Shown here in pieces: positions 20,500 to 28,991 of a DNA stretch of 40,271 nt. The notes beneath the pieces are model-generated. The model was not told the origin of the DNA and did no database searches. It saw nothing but the letters and a program-made list of their open reading frames with translations. Location of the stretch: the IMG/VR virus record IMGVR_UViG_3300031825_000410, positions 1 through 40,271 of that record. The stretch is one strand, 5' to 3'. Origin of the DNA: a virus. Position 1 is the first letter of the stretch. Each line of letters starts with the position of its first letter. The position numbers were made by a program, and so were the translations under genes.

Positions 20500-22985
20500 T
20501 GCCCGGCCAGCCTGGACGCCTGCAAGCCTCCTTCGTCTCCGGCGAGCTCGCCGACACCCTCGAGGCCCGCAAGGACCTCAAATATTACCGTTCCGGCCTG
20601 AAGCAGGCGGTGAACTGCATCACCCTGCCGCAAGGTCCGGCGACGCTGCGCCCCTATTTCCGGCAGATGGGGCGCGCCCGCCGCCTCCTCGCCGCGATCC
20701 CGCTTGCCGGCGCCAGCCTGACGGCGCCCTCCGGCGGCACCGCGGCGAACGCGGCGGACGCCGATCCGGCGACGCGCATCGTCACCGGCAGCCTCTCCGG
20801 CGCCGGCCCGCATGTGCTGCTCTCCGTGTCGTTCCCCGCGCCGATCGCCGTGTCGGCGGTGGACGTGGCGCCCTACAAGGCGGCCGCCGGCGGCCGGATC
20901 GCGGTGGAATATCTGGATGGCGCCACCTGGAAGCTGCTCAACGGCGATCGGGCCCTGCGCACCGTCGACCGCTCCCGCCGCTTCTGCGCGCCGCCGGCGG
21001 CGCCGGTCACCGCCGACGTGTGGCGGGTGGTGGCGCGGGACCTCGCCGCGCCCGGCACGGTGGAGCTGGGGGGCATCGCCTTCTTCGCCGAGGGCGACGA
21101 ATACGGCCCCTCGCGCCTGCGCTCCTTCGGCTACAGCCGCGAGGAGGCCTATGATCTCCTGCTCAGCGCCGGCCACGGCGACGTGTACGCCGCCGGCGGC
21201 GGCTGGCTGACCGGCTTCGCCCTGCCACACACCAGCGATGAGCTGGCGGTGTCGCGCTGGCGCCAGCAGCTCAACACCGCCCTCGTCTTCTGCGGCACCC
21301 GCAAGACCGTGCGCATCTTCCGCGAGAGCGCGGACCTGGAATGGCAGGTGGGCGACGCGCCCTATGCCGACCTGCCGGAGAACGATTTCGGCGACGTGGA
21401 CTACACCAACGGCGAGCCCGCCGTGTGGGATTTCCAGTTCGTCAACGTGGGCACGGACAAGGTGTTTACCGTCACCGTCGACGGCGAAGAGACGGTGGGC
21501 ATCGGCCCCATTTCCCAGCCCAACCTCAACCTCGCGGCCGTGGTGCCCCTGCTGAAGGACGGCATAGAGGACCTGCCCACCATCAACCCCGGCATCACGG
21601 CGGTGAACCTCACCAGCCCGGCCCGTATCCGCGTCACCTTCACTGGCGACGGCAACGAGGGGCAGGTGATCGTCAACAGCACGCGGGTGCTGAACGCGGC
21701 CGACGCGGCCCTGTCGTGGCAACGAGTGACGAAGGGAAAGAAGGGCGGCGAGCCCATCTTCTCCGATCTGCGCGGCTGGCCGCGCTGCGGCGCCTTCTAC
21801 CAGCAGCGCCTGCTGGTGGCCGGCGCGCCGGGCGTGCCCAACGCCTTCGTCGCCTCGGTCACCGGCGAGTATTTCAGCTTCCAGACGGAAATCACCCGCG
21901 CCAACGGTGCCTTCGTGGCGCCCATGGACACGGAAGGCGCCGAGGTTATCGAGGAGATCCAGCCCGGCCGCGCCTTGCTGATCTTCACGTCCGAGGGCGA
22001 ATACTGGCTTGCCAATCCGACCCTCACCAAGGAACAGGCGCCGAACCCGGTAAAGGCCTCCTCCCACGGCATCGCCGAGGGTGTGCCGGTGGTGGAGAAC
22101 GAAGGCGGCGCCGTGTTCTGCGCCCGCAGCCGCAGCACCCTGCTGCAGTTCCGCTGGAATGAGGTGGATCAGACATACACCACCGAGCGCCTGTCGGTGC
22201 TGGCGGTGCACCTGGTGAAGGACGTGGTGGACATCGCGCGCAAGCGCGCCACCGCCGACACCGACGCCAACCTCCTCTGGTACGTCCAGGCGGACGGCGC
22301 CATGCGCGTGGTCACCCTGCTGCGCGAGCAGGACGTGACAGGCTTCGCCCGGGTGGAGACGGACGGTGCGGCGCTGGCCGTGTGCTGCAATGCGGCCAAC
22401 GAGGTCACCGCCTTGTTCGAGCGCCAGGTGGCGGACGCGCCGGTGCGCTTCATAGAGCGCGCCGAGCAGGGCCTGTTGCTCGACCAGGCGGTGAGCCTGG
22501 TGCTCTCGCCCGCCAGCGGCACCGTGGCCGGCCTCACCGATCATGAGGGTGCCGAGGTGTGGGCCATCGCGGACGGCGAGGTCTACGGGCCGTTCATGGT
22601 GGCGGACGGGACAATCGCGCTCCCGGTGGAGGCCGCGAATGTGACGGTCGGTCGCTGGCGGCCGTTCCTGGCCGAGACCCTGTCGCCCAGCCGCGAGGTG
22701 GGCCCGAACATCGTCACCGAAAGCGAAATCGGCATCCACACCGTGCGCCTGCTGCTGAAGGACACCACGTCGGTTGCCGTCGGCGCCAACGGCGCAGATC
22801 CGGTGGATGTGCCGCTGTTGGACTTCGGCGGTGTGCCGGACGTGCCGTCGACGCTGGCGCCCTTCTCCGGCAAGCGGCTGGTGGACGGTTTCGGCGGCGC
22901 CGTCCCCGATCCCACCGTGGTCGTGACGCAGCTGCGCCCGGGCTTCCTCACCTTGAAATCCATCACGTCCGAGGGGGATTTCTGA
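20499..22985 (+). CDS. tail tubular protein B (T7 gp12-like nozzle)
   Basis: 828 aa, near T7 gp12 (794 aa), the hexameric nozzle of the short tail to which fibres attach. The N-terminal LQASFVSGELADTLEARKDL and YYRSGLKQAVNCITLPQGPA, followed by LRPYF, are the family signature of phage nozzle proteins (the S-G-ELSP-like start and the ...N-x-x-x-x-x-GP... phrase). The middle is strand-rich, including LPENDFGDVDYTN and GWPRCGAFYQQRLLVAGAPG, the latter also typical. Single-base TGATG overlaps join it to both neighbours. Confidence 0.9.
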   Translation: MPGQPGRLQASFVSGELADTLEARKDLKYYRSGLKQAVNCITLPQGPATLRPYFRQMGRARRLLAAIPLAGASLTAPSGGTAANAADADPATRIVTGSLSGAGPHVLLSVSFPAPIAVSAVDVAPYKAAAGGRIAVEYLDGATWKLLNGDRALRTVDRSRRFCAPPAAPVTADVWRVVARDLAAPGTVELGGIAFFAEGDEYGPSRLRSFGYSREEAYDLLLSAGHGDVYAAGGGWLTGFALPHTSDELAVSRWRQQLNTALVFCGTRKTVRIFRESADLEWQVGDAPYADLPENDFGDVDYTNGEPAVWDFQFVNVGTDKVFTVTVDGEETVGIGPISQPNLNLAAVVPLLKDGIEDLPTINPGITAVNLTSPARIRVTFTGDGNEGQVIVNSTRVLNAADAALSWQRVTKGKKGGEPIFSDLRGWPRCGAFYQQRLLVAGAPGVPNAFVASVTGEYFSFQTEITRANGAFVAPMDTEGAEVIEEIQPGRALLIFTSEGEYWLANPTLTKEQAPNPVKASSHGIAEGVPVVENEGGAVFCARSRSTLLQFRWNEVDQTYTTERLSVLAVHLVKDVVDIARKRATADTDANLLWYVQADGAMRVVTLLREQDVTGFARVETDGAALAVCCNAANEVTALFERQVADAPVRFIERAEQGLLLDQAVSLVLSPASGTVAGLTDHEGAEVWAIADGEVYGPFMVADGTIALPVEAANVTVGRWRPFLAETLSPSREVGPNIVTESEIGIHTVRLLLKDTTSVAVGANGADPVDVPLLDFGGVPDVPSTLAPFSGKRLVDGFGGAVPDPTVVVTQLRPGFLTLKSITSEGDF

Positions 22986-23629
22986 TGGAGCTTCTGCTTT
23001 CCGCCGCCACCGCCCTCGGCACCACGGCCACCGCTGCGACCGGCGCCGCAGCCGCCGGTGCCGCCGCAGCGCCGGTGGCCGTGCTCGGCGCCGCCGGCCC
23101 GCTGGCGGTGCCGACCTTCATGGGCGCGGCATCCTCGGCCGCCGGCGCCGGCGGCCTGCTGGGCGCCCTCACCGGCGGCAGCGCCCTGTCCTCGGTGCTG
23201 TCCGGCGGCGTCACCGTCCTGTCGGCCCTGCGCGCCCTCGACGCGGGCAAGGAGAAGGCGCTCGACGCCGACATGAAGGCGGCGGAGACGCAGCGGCAGA
23301 TCACCGATGAGCGCGAGGCCGGCGCCCGCCGGCGCATCAACCTCAAGGATGAAATGTACGACGTGCTCGGCAAGAACGACGTGGCCACCGCCGCGGCCGG
23401 CATCGATTTGTCCTACGGCTTCGGCCAGCAGCAGCGCGAGACCGTGCTCGCGAAGGGCGCGCAGGAAGTCTCCATCGACAAGGCGACGGAAGAGGCCCGG
23501 GTGCGCGGCCTGCGCGAGCGCGAGGCGAATTATCGCCGCATGTCCCGCGGCTACCGCTCCGGCGGCACCCTCTCGGCGGCGCTCGCCGTGGGCGAAGGGG
23601 CGGTGAAGCTCGGCGGGAGGTACGGCTGA
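22985..23629 (+). CDS. internal virion protein (T7 gp14 position)
   Basis: 214 aa (T7 gp14 is 196 aa). The N-terminal ~95 residues are hydrophobic Ala/Gly/Val-rich, as in gp14 proteins that enter the outer membrane during ejection. The C-terminal part is a charged helix (AGKEKALDADMKAAETQRQI, REAGARRRINLKDEMYDVLG, EEARVRGLREREANYRRM). It is the first of four consecutive ejection-protein genes and is coupled by TGATG to the nozzle gene. Assignment rests on position, size and composition. Confidence 0.7.
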   Translation: MELLLSAATALGTTATAATGAAAAGAAAAPVAVLGAAGPLAVPTFMGAASSAAGAGGLLGALTGGSALSSVLSGGVTVLSALRALDAGKEKALDADMKAAETQRQITDEREAGARRRINLKDEMYDVLGKNDVATAAAGIDLSYGFGQQQRETVLAKGAQEVSIDKATEEARVRGLREREANYRRMSRGYRSGGTLSAALAVGEGAVKLGGRYG

Positions 23630-25839
23630 TGCCCCGCATCATCAGGGATCAGGCCGAGTTCAAGGGCCAAGGCGCCATCGGCGCCGCCGGCCGCGGTCCC
23701 GAAGGCTCGCTCGCCGGCGAGTATGCCCAGGAGGCCGCCGGCCTCGAGGGCCTCGCCAATTCCTTCGGCCGCCTGGCCGACGGGCAGGCGGCCACCGAGG
23801 GCGAGATGGCCGGCGCCCAGGCCGGTATGGACGGCAAGCCGCAGATCACCGGCCGCTCTTCGGTCTATGGCGCCGCCTATGAGGGCGCGGCCCTGCGCAC
23901 CTATGCCGATCGGCTGGATACGAAGCAGATCGAGGGCACGTTCCAGGTCTACCAGCAGCACAAGGATGATCCCGCGGCGCTGGCCAAGGGGCTGGCCGAC
24001 TTCAAAGAGAAGATGCTCGCCGAGGACGTGCTCGACGACCCGCGCGCCCGCGCGATCTTCGAGCGGCAATTTGCCCGTTCCAGCACCGTCTACCAGCGCG
24101 AGGCCCTGGAGCGGGCCGACACCCGGGCGAGGCAGCAGGCCGCGGCGGACGCCACCACGGCTTACACCACCAGCGGTATGAACCTGCAGCGCTTGGGCCA
24201 TGCCGCTGGTCTTGATCCAGCCGCCAACCCCGATGTGGAAGAGGAGCTGAAGCGCAACGACAACATCATCGACCGCGCCGTCGCCAGCGGGGCAGTCACG
24301 CCGCAGTCGGCGGCCGCCCTCAAGCTGCGGGCGCGCAAGGACCTCGCTGAAGCCCGCGTGAAGGGCCAGTTCGGGAAGCTGCCGGAGGCCGACCGCCCAG
24401 CCTTCGCCGCGCAAGTGATGGATGATTGGCAGAACGGCAAGGGGCCACTGAAGGACCTCGATTTTGAGGACGCGTCCCGCCTGTCAGCGGATCTGGAGCG
24501 TGACCTCAATGCCGATCGTGTGCGCAAGGCCACCGCATCGAACGTGCTGCAGCACCAGGCGCTGAAGATCCAGAAGCTCTCCGCCCAGGGCTATGACATC
24601 GCTGACACCGAGTGGAAGGAGCTCGAAAGCGCCGCCGGCCGCGTGGATGGCGGCCCGCAGGTGGTGGACCGCATGCGGCAGGAGGCCGCAACCTTCCGCG
24701 CCTGGCGCAACATGGGGCCAGATGCCCTGGACCGCGCGCTTGATCAGGAGCGCGCGAAGCTGGCGAAAAACGGAGCGGATGAACTGGCGGCCACCCGCCT
24801 CTCCGCTGGCGAGACCCTGTTGAAGGAGATGCGCACCCAGCTCGCCGCCGATCCGCTGGGTTGGGCCGAGCGCACGGGCACGGCGCGCCCGGTGCCGCTG
24901 GATCTCAACGACCCGGGCACGGCGCAGGCACGCATCGCCCAGGCGCAGGAGGTGGCCAAGCACTACAACGTGCCTCCGGTCTACCTCCGTCCCGAGGACC
25001 GCGCCGCCATATCGGCCGCACAGGCCGCCGGCGGCGACGGCATGGTGGCTGCCGCCCGCGCCATCGTTACGGGCTTCGGCGACGCGGCGCCGCGCGTGTT
25101 CGCCGAGGTTTCAAAGGAGGCACCTCTCCTTGCCCGCGTAGGGGCTCTCGCGGCGTCCGGCACCACCAGCACCTTGATGGAGGATGTTGCCTCCACGATC
25201 GGGGCGCGTGCACAGCCGGGCTACAAGCAGCCGAAATGGGATGATGCCAAGGCGGGGCATCTTTTGAACGCCAAGGAAGCTGACGTCTACGGCGCGGCCT
25301 TCCGCGCCGCCCCAAGCGAACAGCACGCGGCTGCAGCCACCGCCCGCACCGCTTTTGAGACGCGGCTCTACCGCCGCGGCCTGGTCCCCGACATGTCCAA
25401 CACCGACACCATGGCCGCTTACGAGCAGACCTTGCAGGAGGCGGCCGGCGCCACCTTCGATCCAAGCGGAACGCAGTATGGCGGCGTTGGGTACCGCGAT
25501 CGCAACGGCTGGCTCCCTGGTGGTTCGGAGAAGGTGGTAGTGCCCGCCAACATCCGGGCCGATCGGTTCGACCGGGTGGTCAATGCCCTCACCGATGCCG
25601 ACGTTGCCCGCATGGGCCCACTGGCCGATGGACGTCCCCCCTCCGCCGCCGCCATCCAGTCCGGCCACCTGGTCGCCGTGGGCAATGGCCGCTACCGCGT
25701 CGCCGCCGGCGATCCTGACGGTCCCGATCCGCAATGGATGCTCCGACCGGACGGCAAGCCGTGGGTGCTGGACTTTTCCACGATCGAGGGAACTCTGCGC
25801 AGCAAGGTGCCTTCGGCCTATCTTGGTGCCGCCCGATGA
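23629..25839 (+). CDS. internal virion protein (T7 gp15 position)
   Basis: 736 aa, matching T7 gp15 in size (747 aa) and position between gp14- and gp16-like genes. It is long, soluble and helical, with many Ala/Arg/Asp/Glu/Gln residues (IEGTFQVYQQHKDDPAALAK, RAIFERQFARSSTVYQREAL). The C-terminal ~150 residues become strand-rich (GVGYRDRNGWLPGGSEKVVV, VAVGNGRYRVAAGDPDG). No transglycosylase signature was found. In T7 the equivalent protein forms part of the periplasmic DNA channel; that role is inferred. Confidence 0.7.
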   Translation: MPRIIRDQAEFKGQGAIGAAGRGPEGSLAGEYAQEAAGLEGLANSFGRLADGQAATEGEMAGAQAGMDGKPQITGRSSVYGAAYEGAALRTYADRLDTKQIEGTFQVYQQHKDDPAALAKGLADFKEKMLAEDVLDDPRARAIFERQFARSSTVYQREALERADTRARQQAAADATTAYTTSGMNLQRLGHAAGLDPAANPDVEEELKRNDNIIDRAVASGAVTPQSAAALKLRARKDLAEARVKGQFGKLPEADRPAFAAQVMDDWQNGKGPLKDLDFEDASRLSADLERDLNADRVRKATASNVLQHQALKIQKLSAQGYDIADTEWKELESAAGRVDGGPQVVDRMRQEAATFRAWRNMGPDALDRALDQERAKLAKNGADELAATRLSAGETLLKEMRTQLAADPLGWAERTGTARPVPLDLNDPGTAQARIAQAQEVAKHYNVPPVYLRPEDRAAISAAQAAGGDGMVAAARAIVTGFGDAAPRVFAEVSKEAPLLARVGALAASGTTSTLMEDVASTIGARAQPGYKQPKWDDAKAGHLLNAKEADVYGAAFRAAPSEQHAAAATARTAFETRLYRRGLVPDMSNTDTMAAYEQTLQEAAGATFDPSGTQYGGVGYRDRNGWLPGGSEKVVVPANIRADRFDRVVNALTDADVARMGPLADGRPPSAAAIQSGHLVAVGNGRYRVAAGDPDGPDPQWMLRPDGKPWVLDFSTIEGTLRSKVPSAYLGAAR

Positions 25840-28800
25840 TCTTCTTCGGCCCCGAGAGCGACAGCACCGCCGGCACCTCCTACCAGCGCCCACCCGATCC
25901 CGTGGCGGACGATTTCATTCGCGACGTGAAGGTCACGGCGGAGGCATTCGACGCCGGCCGAGATGCCGCAACCTTCATCGACAACAGCATGGGGTACCTT
26001 TACGCCCGCGAGGAGGCCTATGACCGCCGCAACAAGGCGATCAAGGAGGCAACGGGCGTCGACCTGCCCAATCCCATGCGCCAGCCGATCCTGCAGCGCA
26101 CCGGCCCGGATCCAACCCGCGCCGCGAGCCTGGTGCCAGGACCGCCGGGGCCACAGGAAATCGATGCGTCCCTCGCCGAGAACGTGCGCCAGTATGAGCA
26201 GCGGCGCCGTGAGCTGGCGGATGCCAACGCCGAAGATCCGGCAGTTGTGGCCGCCATCGCAGCTTGGCGCCCCATCGACGACGAAGTGAAGCTCCTGGCC
26301 AAGGACGTGGAGCGACAGGCCGGCGCCGCACTGTCCGCTCCCTCATCCCGACCCTGGCTGAAATGGGGCGGCTACTTCGCCGGCGCGATGGCTGGCGGCT
26401 TCCGCGATCCCCTCAACGTCGCGTCCCTCGTCTTTGGCGGCGGACCCTCCACGGCAAAAACAGCCGCCGGCGCGATCGTTCGCACAGCCCTTCGCGAGGG
26501 CATTGTCAATGCCTCCGCGGAAGCGGCGATGCAGCCGGCGATCCAGAAATGGCGCAGCGAGCTCGGCCTGGAAGCTGGCCTAGGGGAAGCGGCGCAGAAC
26601 GTGGCCATGGCCTTCGGCTTTGGCGCAGTGGTCGGTGGCGCGGTCGAGGGCGTCAGGTCCGCCGCACGAGCTCGCCATCCGTCAGCGGACCTTCCCCACT
26701 TCGACACTTCGGCAGCAAGTGCCCGCGAACCCGCCTTGCCGGACGGCGGCGCGGCGCGAGGCCAGCAGGAACCGCCGCTGATCGCACAAGCCCTCGCCGG
26801 TGATGAGGAAGCGTTGATCTCCGCCGCGCGGGAGGCGGGCGATGGCCTTGACCCAGCCGCCCTCGCCGCGGCCGACGCGCTGGAGGCGGACCGCCTGGTG
26901 CGCGGGCTCGCACCCGAAGGCATCGCGCCGCGTGATCATGAGCTGAACCTTTCCCAGGCGGTGCGCTTCGCCGAGGACCCGGACGGGGAAATGCCTCCGC
27001 TTCCCTTTGATCCGGTTCCCACCCGCAGCGCCGACGCCCCGCCCTTGCCCGACGCATCCGTGGGCCAGCGCTTTGAGTATCTGAAGAAGCCCGTCACCTT
27101 TGAGCCGGTCAGCGCAGCCACCCTGCGCACCGACGCTGCCACCTTCCAATACAAGGGCGGCGGCGATGCCGCGGGCGTGACGGATCGCCTGCGCTCGGTG
27201 GAGCGCTGGGATGACCTCGCGTCCGGCAAGGTGGTGGTGTTCGAGGACGAGGCAGGCCAGCGCTTCATTGCGGACGGCCACCAGCGCCTCGGCCTCGCCC
27301 AGCGCCTGCTGCTGGAAGGCAGGGCCGACAAGATCGACCTCAACGGCTTCGTCTTTCGTGCGCGCGATGGCTGGACGCCGGCGGATGTTCGGGCCATCGC
27401 CGCCAAGAAGAACCTGCAGGAAGGCTCGGGCGACGTGATCGACACCGCCCGCGTTCTGCGCGAGCGCCCGACCATCCTCGACGGCAGCGTGCCGGTGGGC
27501 TCCGAGCATATGCGCCAGGCGCGCGGCCTCGCCCGCCTGTCCGACGACGCCTTTGTCATGGTGCTGAACCGTCAGGTGGCGCCCGGCCATGCCGCCCTGG
27601 TGGGCGAGATGATGCCCGAGCGGCTGTCCCACGCCTTCGCGGTGGCGGCGCTGGCCCAGGCCGAAGACCTCACCGCCGCCCGGGCCCGCTACATGATCGC
27701 CGATATGGCCCGGGCGCCGATACGGCATGAGGTGCAGGAAACTCTCCTCGGTGCACTGGAGCGCACCGTACCGCTGGTGGTGGAGCGCGCCCGGGTGCTC
27801 GACAAGGCGGTGGGCGCCCTGCGCAAGGAGCGCAGCGCGTTCCGCACTGTCGTCGCCAATGCTGACCGGCTTGAGAATGCCGGCAACGTCATCACCGAGG
27901 GCGGCAGCCGCGCGGCTGCCGACGCCGCGGCCGAGGCCATCGATGCCATCGAGCGGCTCGCATTGCGCGCCGGGGCCGTGTCGGAAGCGCTGGATCGCGC
28001 CGCCACTGCCCTTGCCGGCGGCACGCGGATCGCCGAGGCCACCGATGCCTTCGTGCGCGAGGTGACGGCCCTGGTGGAGCAGCGCGGCATCCTCGGCCTC
28101 GCCACCGAGGAGACCCGGCCGCGGGCCGCCTTCGACCTCCCCACCGGCCCCGAGGCAACCCGGCAGGCCGACACGCTGCAGGCAAGCCTGTTCGATCAGC
28201 CGGCCGCCGGCGACGCTCCTCGGGCCGACGCCGGCCGCGCCGACGTCGCCACGCTGGAAGCCCGCATCAAGGACCTTGAGCAGCAGGCCGCCCAGCGCTC
28301 GATCCCCGAGACGCGCGGTAGCGGCACTCAGTTTCATGGCACCTCGAACCGCGATTTCACGCCGGACGACTGGCATTCGTCTGCCTTGAACTATTATGGC
28401 GCCGGCCTCTACACCACCGATGCGCTGGACGTCGCCATCGGCTATTCCCGCAAGGGCGCCCGTCGTGGCGAACCCGGCGCCATCTTCACCATCGCGGAGA
28501 AGCGACCCCTCAAGATCCTGGACGGCGAGGCGAAACTCCCGCCGGATCTCACGGACCGCTTTCGCCAGATCGGCGACGACGCCGTGCAGATGTCCCTTGA
28601 TGAGAAGCCCGCGAACCTGCGCGAGCTATACGACCTGGTGCGCGAGAACGGGACCGACGAAGGCCTCTCCGGCGGCGAGATCCAGGACATTTTCGACAGC
28701 ATGCGGTATCACCTCGAGCAGGCGGGCTATGACGGCTTCAGCCATGCGGGCGGCCTGCGCACCGGCGCCAAGGCCCACAACGTGGTCATCTACTTCAAGC

Positions 28801-28991
28801 CCGATCAGGACCTCGCCGTGCAGCCGGCGGAGGCCTTCACCGCGGCCGAGGCGAAGCGCACCGAGATCGCGCGCCAGCTCGCCGAAGCGCGCCAGCAGCT
28901 CGCGGAGCGCCGCCTCCTTGATGACGTCACCCATTCCGAGGATATGATGCTGGGCGCCCGCAACTGCGCGCTGGGGGGCGGCAATGGCTAG
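25836..28991 (+). CDS. polyvalent ejection protein: ParB-like and ADP-ribosyltransferase-like domains
   Basis: 1051 aa, ATGA-coupled. Residues ~1-280 hold a hydrophobic Gly/Ala segment (WGGYFAGAMAGGFRDPLNVA, NVAMAFGFGAVVGGAVEG), fitting a membrane-interacting ejection protein. Residues ~420-540 look like a ParB/sulfiredoxin-type domain: LRSVERWDDLASGKVVVFED, then FIADGHQRLGLAQRLLLEG with Asp480-Gly-His-Gln-Arg484, then AIAAKKNLQEGSGDVIDTA. A helical linker follows. Residues ~830-1010 look like an H-Y-[EDQ] ADP-ribosyltransferase: HGTSNRDF (His834), YYGAGLYTTDALDVAIGYS (Tyr859), and a closing HNVVIYFKP; the third catalytic residue is not certain. Such mixes are called polyvalent proteins, delivered with phage or plasmid DNA to act on the host at once. 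Catalysis and virion location are inferred. Confidence 0.75.
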   Translation: MIFFGPESDSTAGTSYQRPPDPVADDFIRDVKVTAEAFDAGRDAATFIDNSMGYLYAREEAYDRRNKAIKEATGVDLPNPMRQPILQRTGPDPTRAASLVPGPPGPQEIDASLAENVRQYEQRRRELADANAEDPAVVAAIAAWRPIDDEVKLLAKDVERQAGAALSAPSSRPWLKWGGYFAGAMAGGFRDPLNVASLVFGGGPSTAKTAAGAIVRTALREGIVNASAEAAMQPAIQKWRSELGLEAGLGEAAQNVAMAFGFGAVVGGAVEGVRSAARARHPSADLPHFDTSAASAREPALPDGGAARGQQEPPLIAQALAGDEEALISAAREAGDGLDPAALAAADALEADRLVRGLAPEGIAPRDHELNLSQAVRFAEDPDGEMPPLPFDPVPTRSADAPPLPDASVGQRFEYLKKPVTFEPVSAATLRTDAATFQYKGGGDAAGVTDRLRSVERWDDLASGKVVVFEDEAGQRFIADGHQRLGLAQRLLLEGRADKIDLNGFVFRARDGWTPADVRAIAAKKNLQEGSGDVIDTARVLRERPTILDGSVPVGSEHMRQARGLARLSDDAFVMVLNRQVAPGHAALVGEMMPERLSHAFAVAALAQAEDLTAARARYMIADMARAPIRHEVQETLLGALERTVPLVVERARVLDKAVGALRKERSAFRTVVANADRLENAGNVITEGGSRAAADAAAEAIDAIERLALRAGAVSEALDRAATALAGGTRIAEATDAFVREVTALVEQRGILGLATEETRPRAAFDLPTGPEATRQADTLQASLFDQPAAGDAPRADAGRADVATLEARIKDLEQQAAQRSIPETRGSGTQFHGTSNRDFTPDDWHSSALNYYGAGLYTTDALDVAIGYSRKGARRGEPGAIFTIAEKRPLKILDGEAKLPPDLTDRFRQIGDDAVQMSLDEKPANLRELYDLVRENGTDEGLSGGEIQDIFDSMRYHLEQAGYDGFSHAGGLRTGAKAHNVVIYFKPDQDLAVQPAEAFTAAEAKRTEIARQLAEARQQLAERRLLDDVTHSEDMMLGARNCALGGGNG

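Noticed and set aside
19989-22739. 916-codon minus-strand frame opposite the nozzle gene
   Set aside because: Mirror of the nozzle coding bias; no recognisable protein content.
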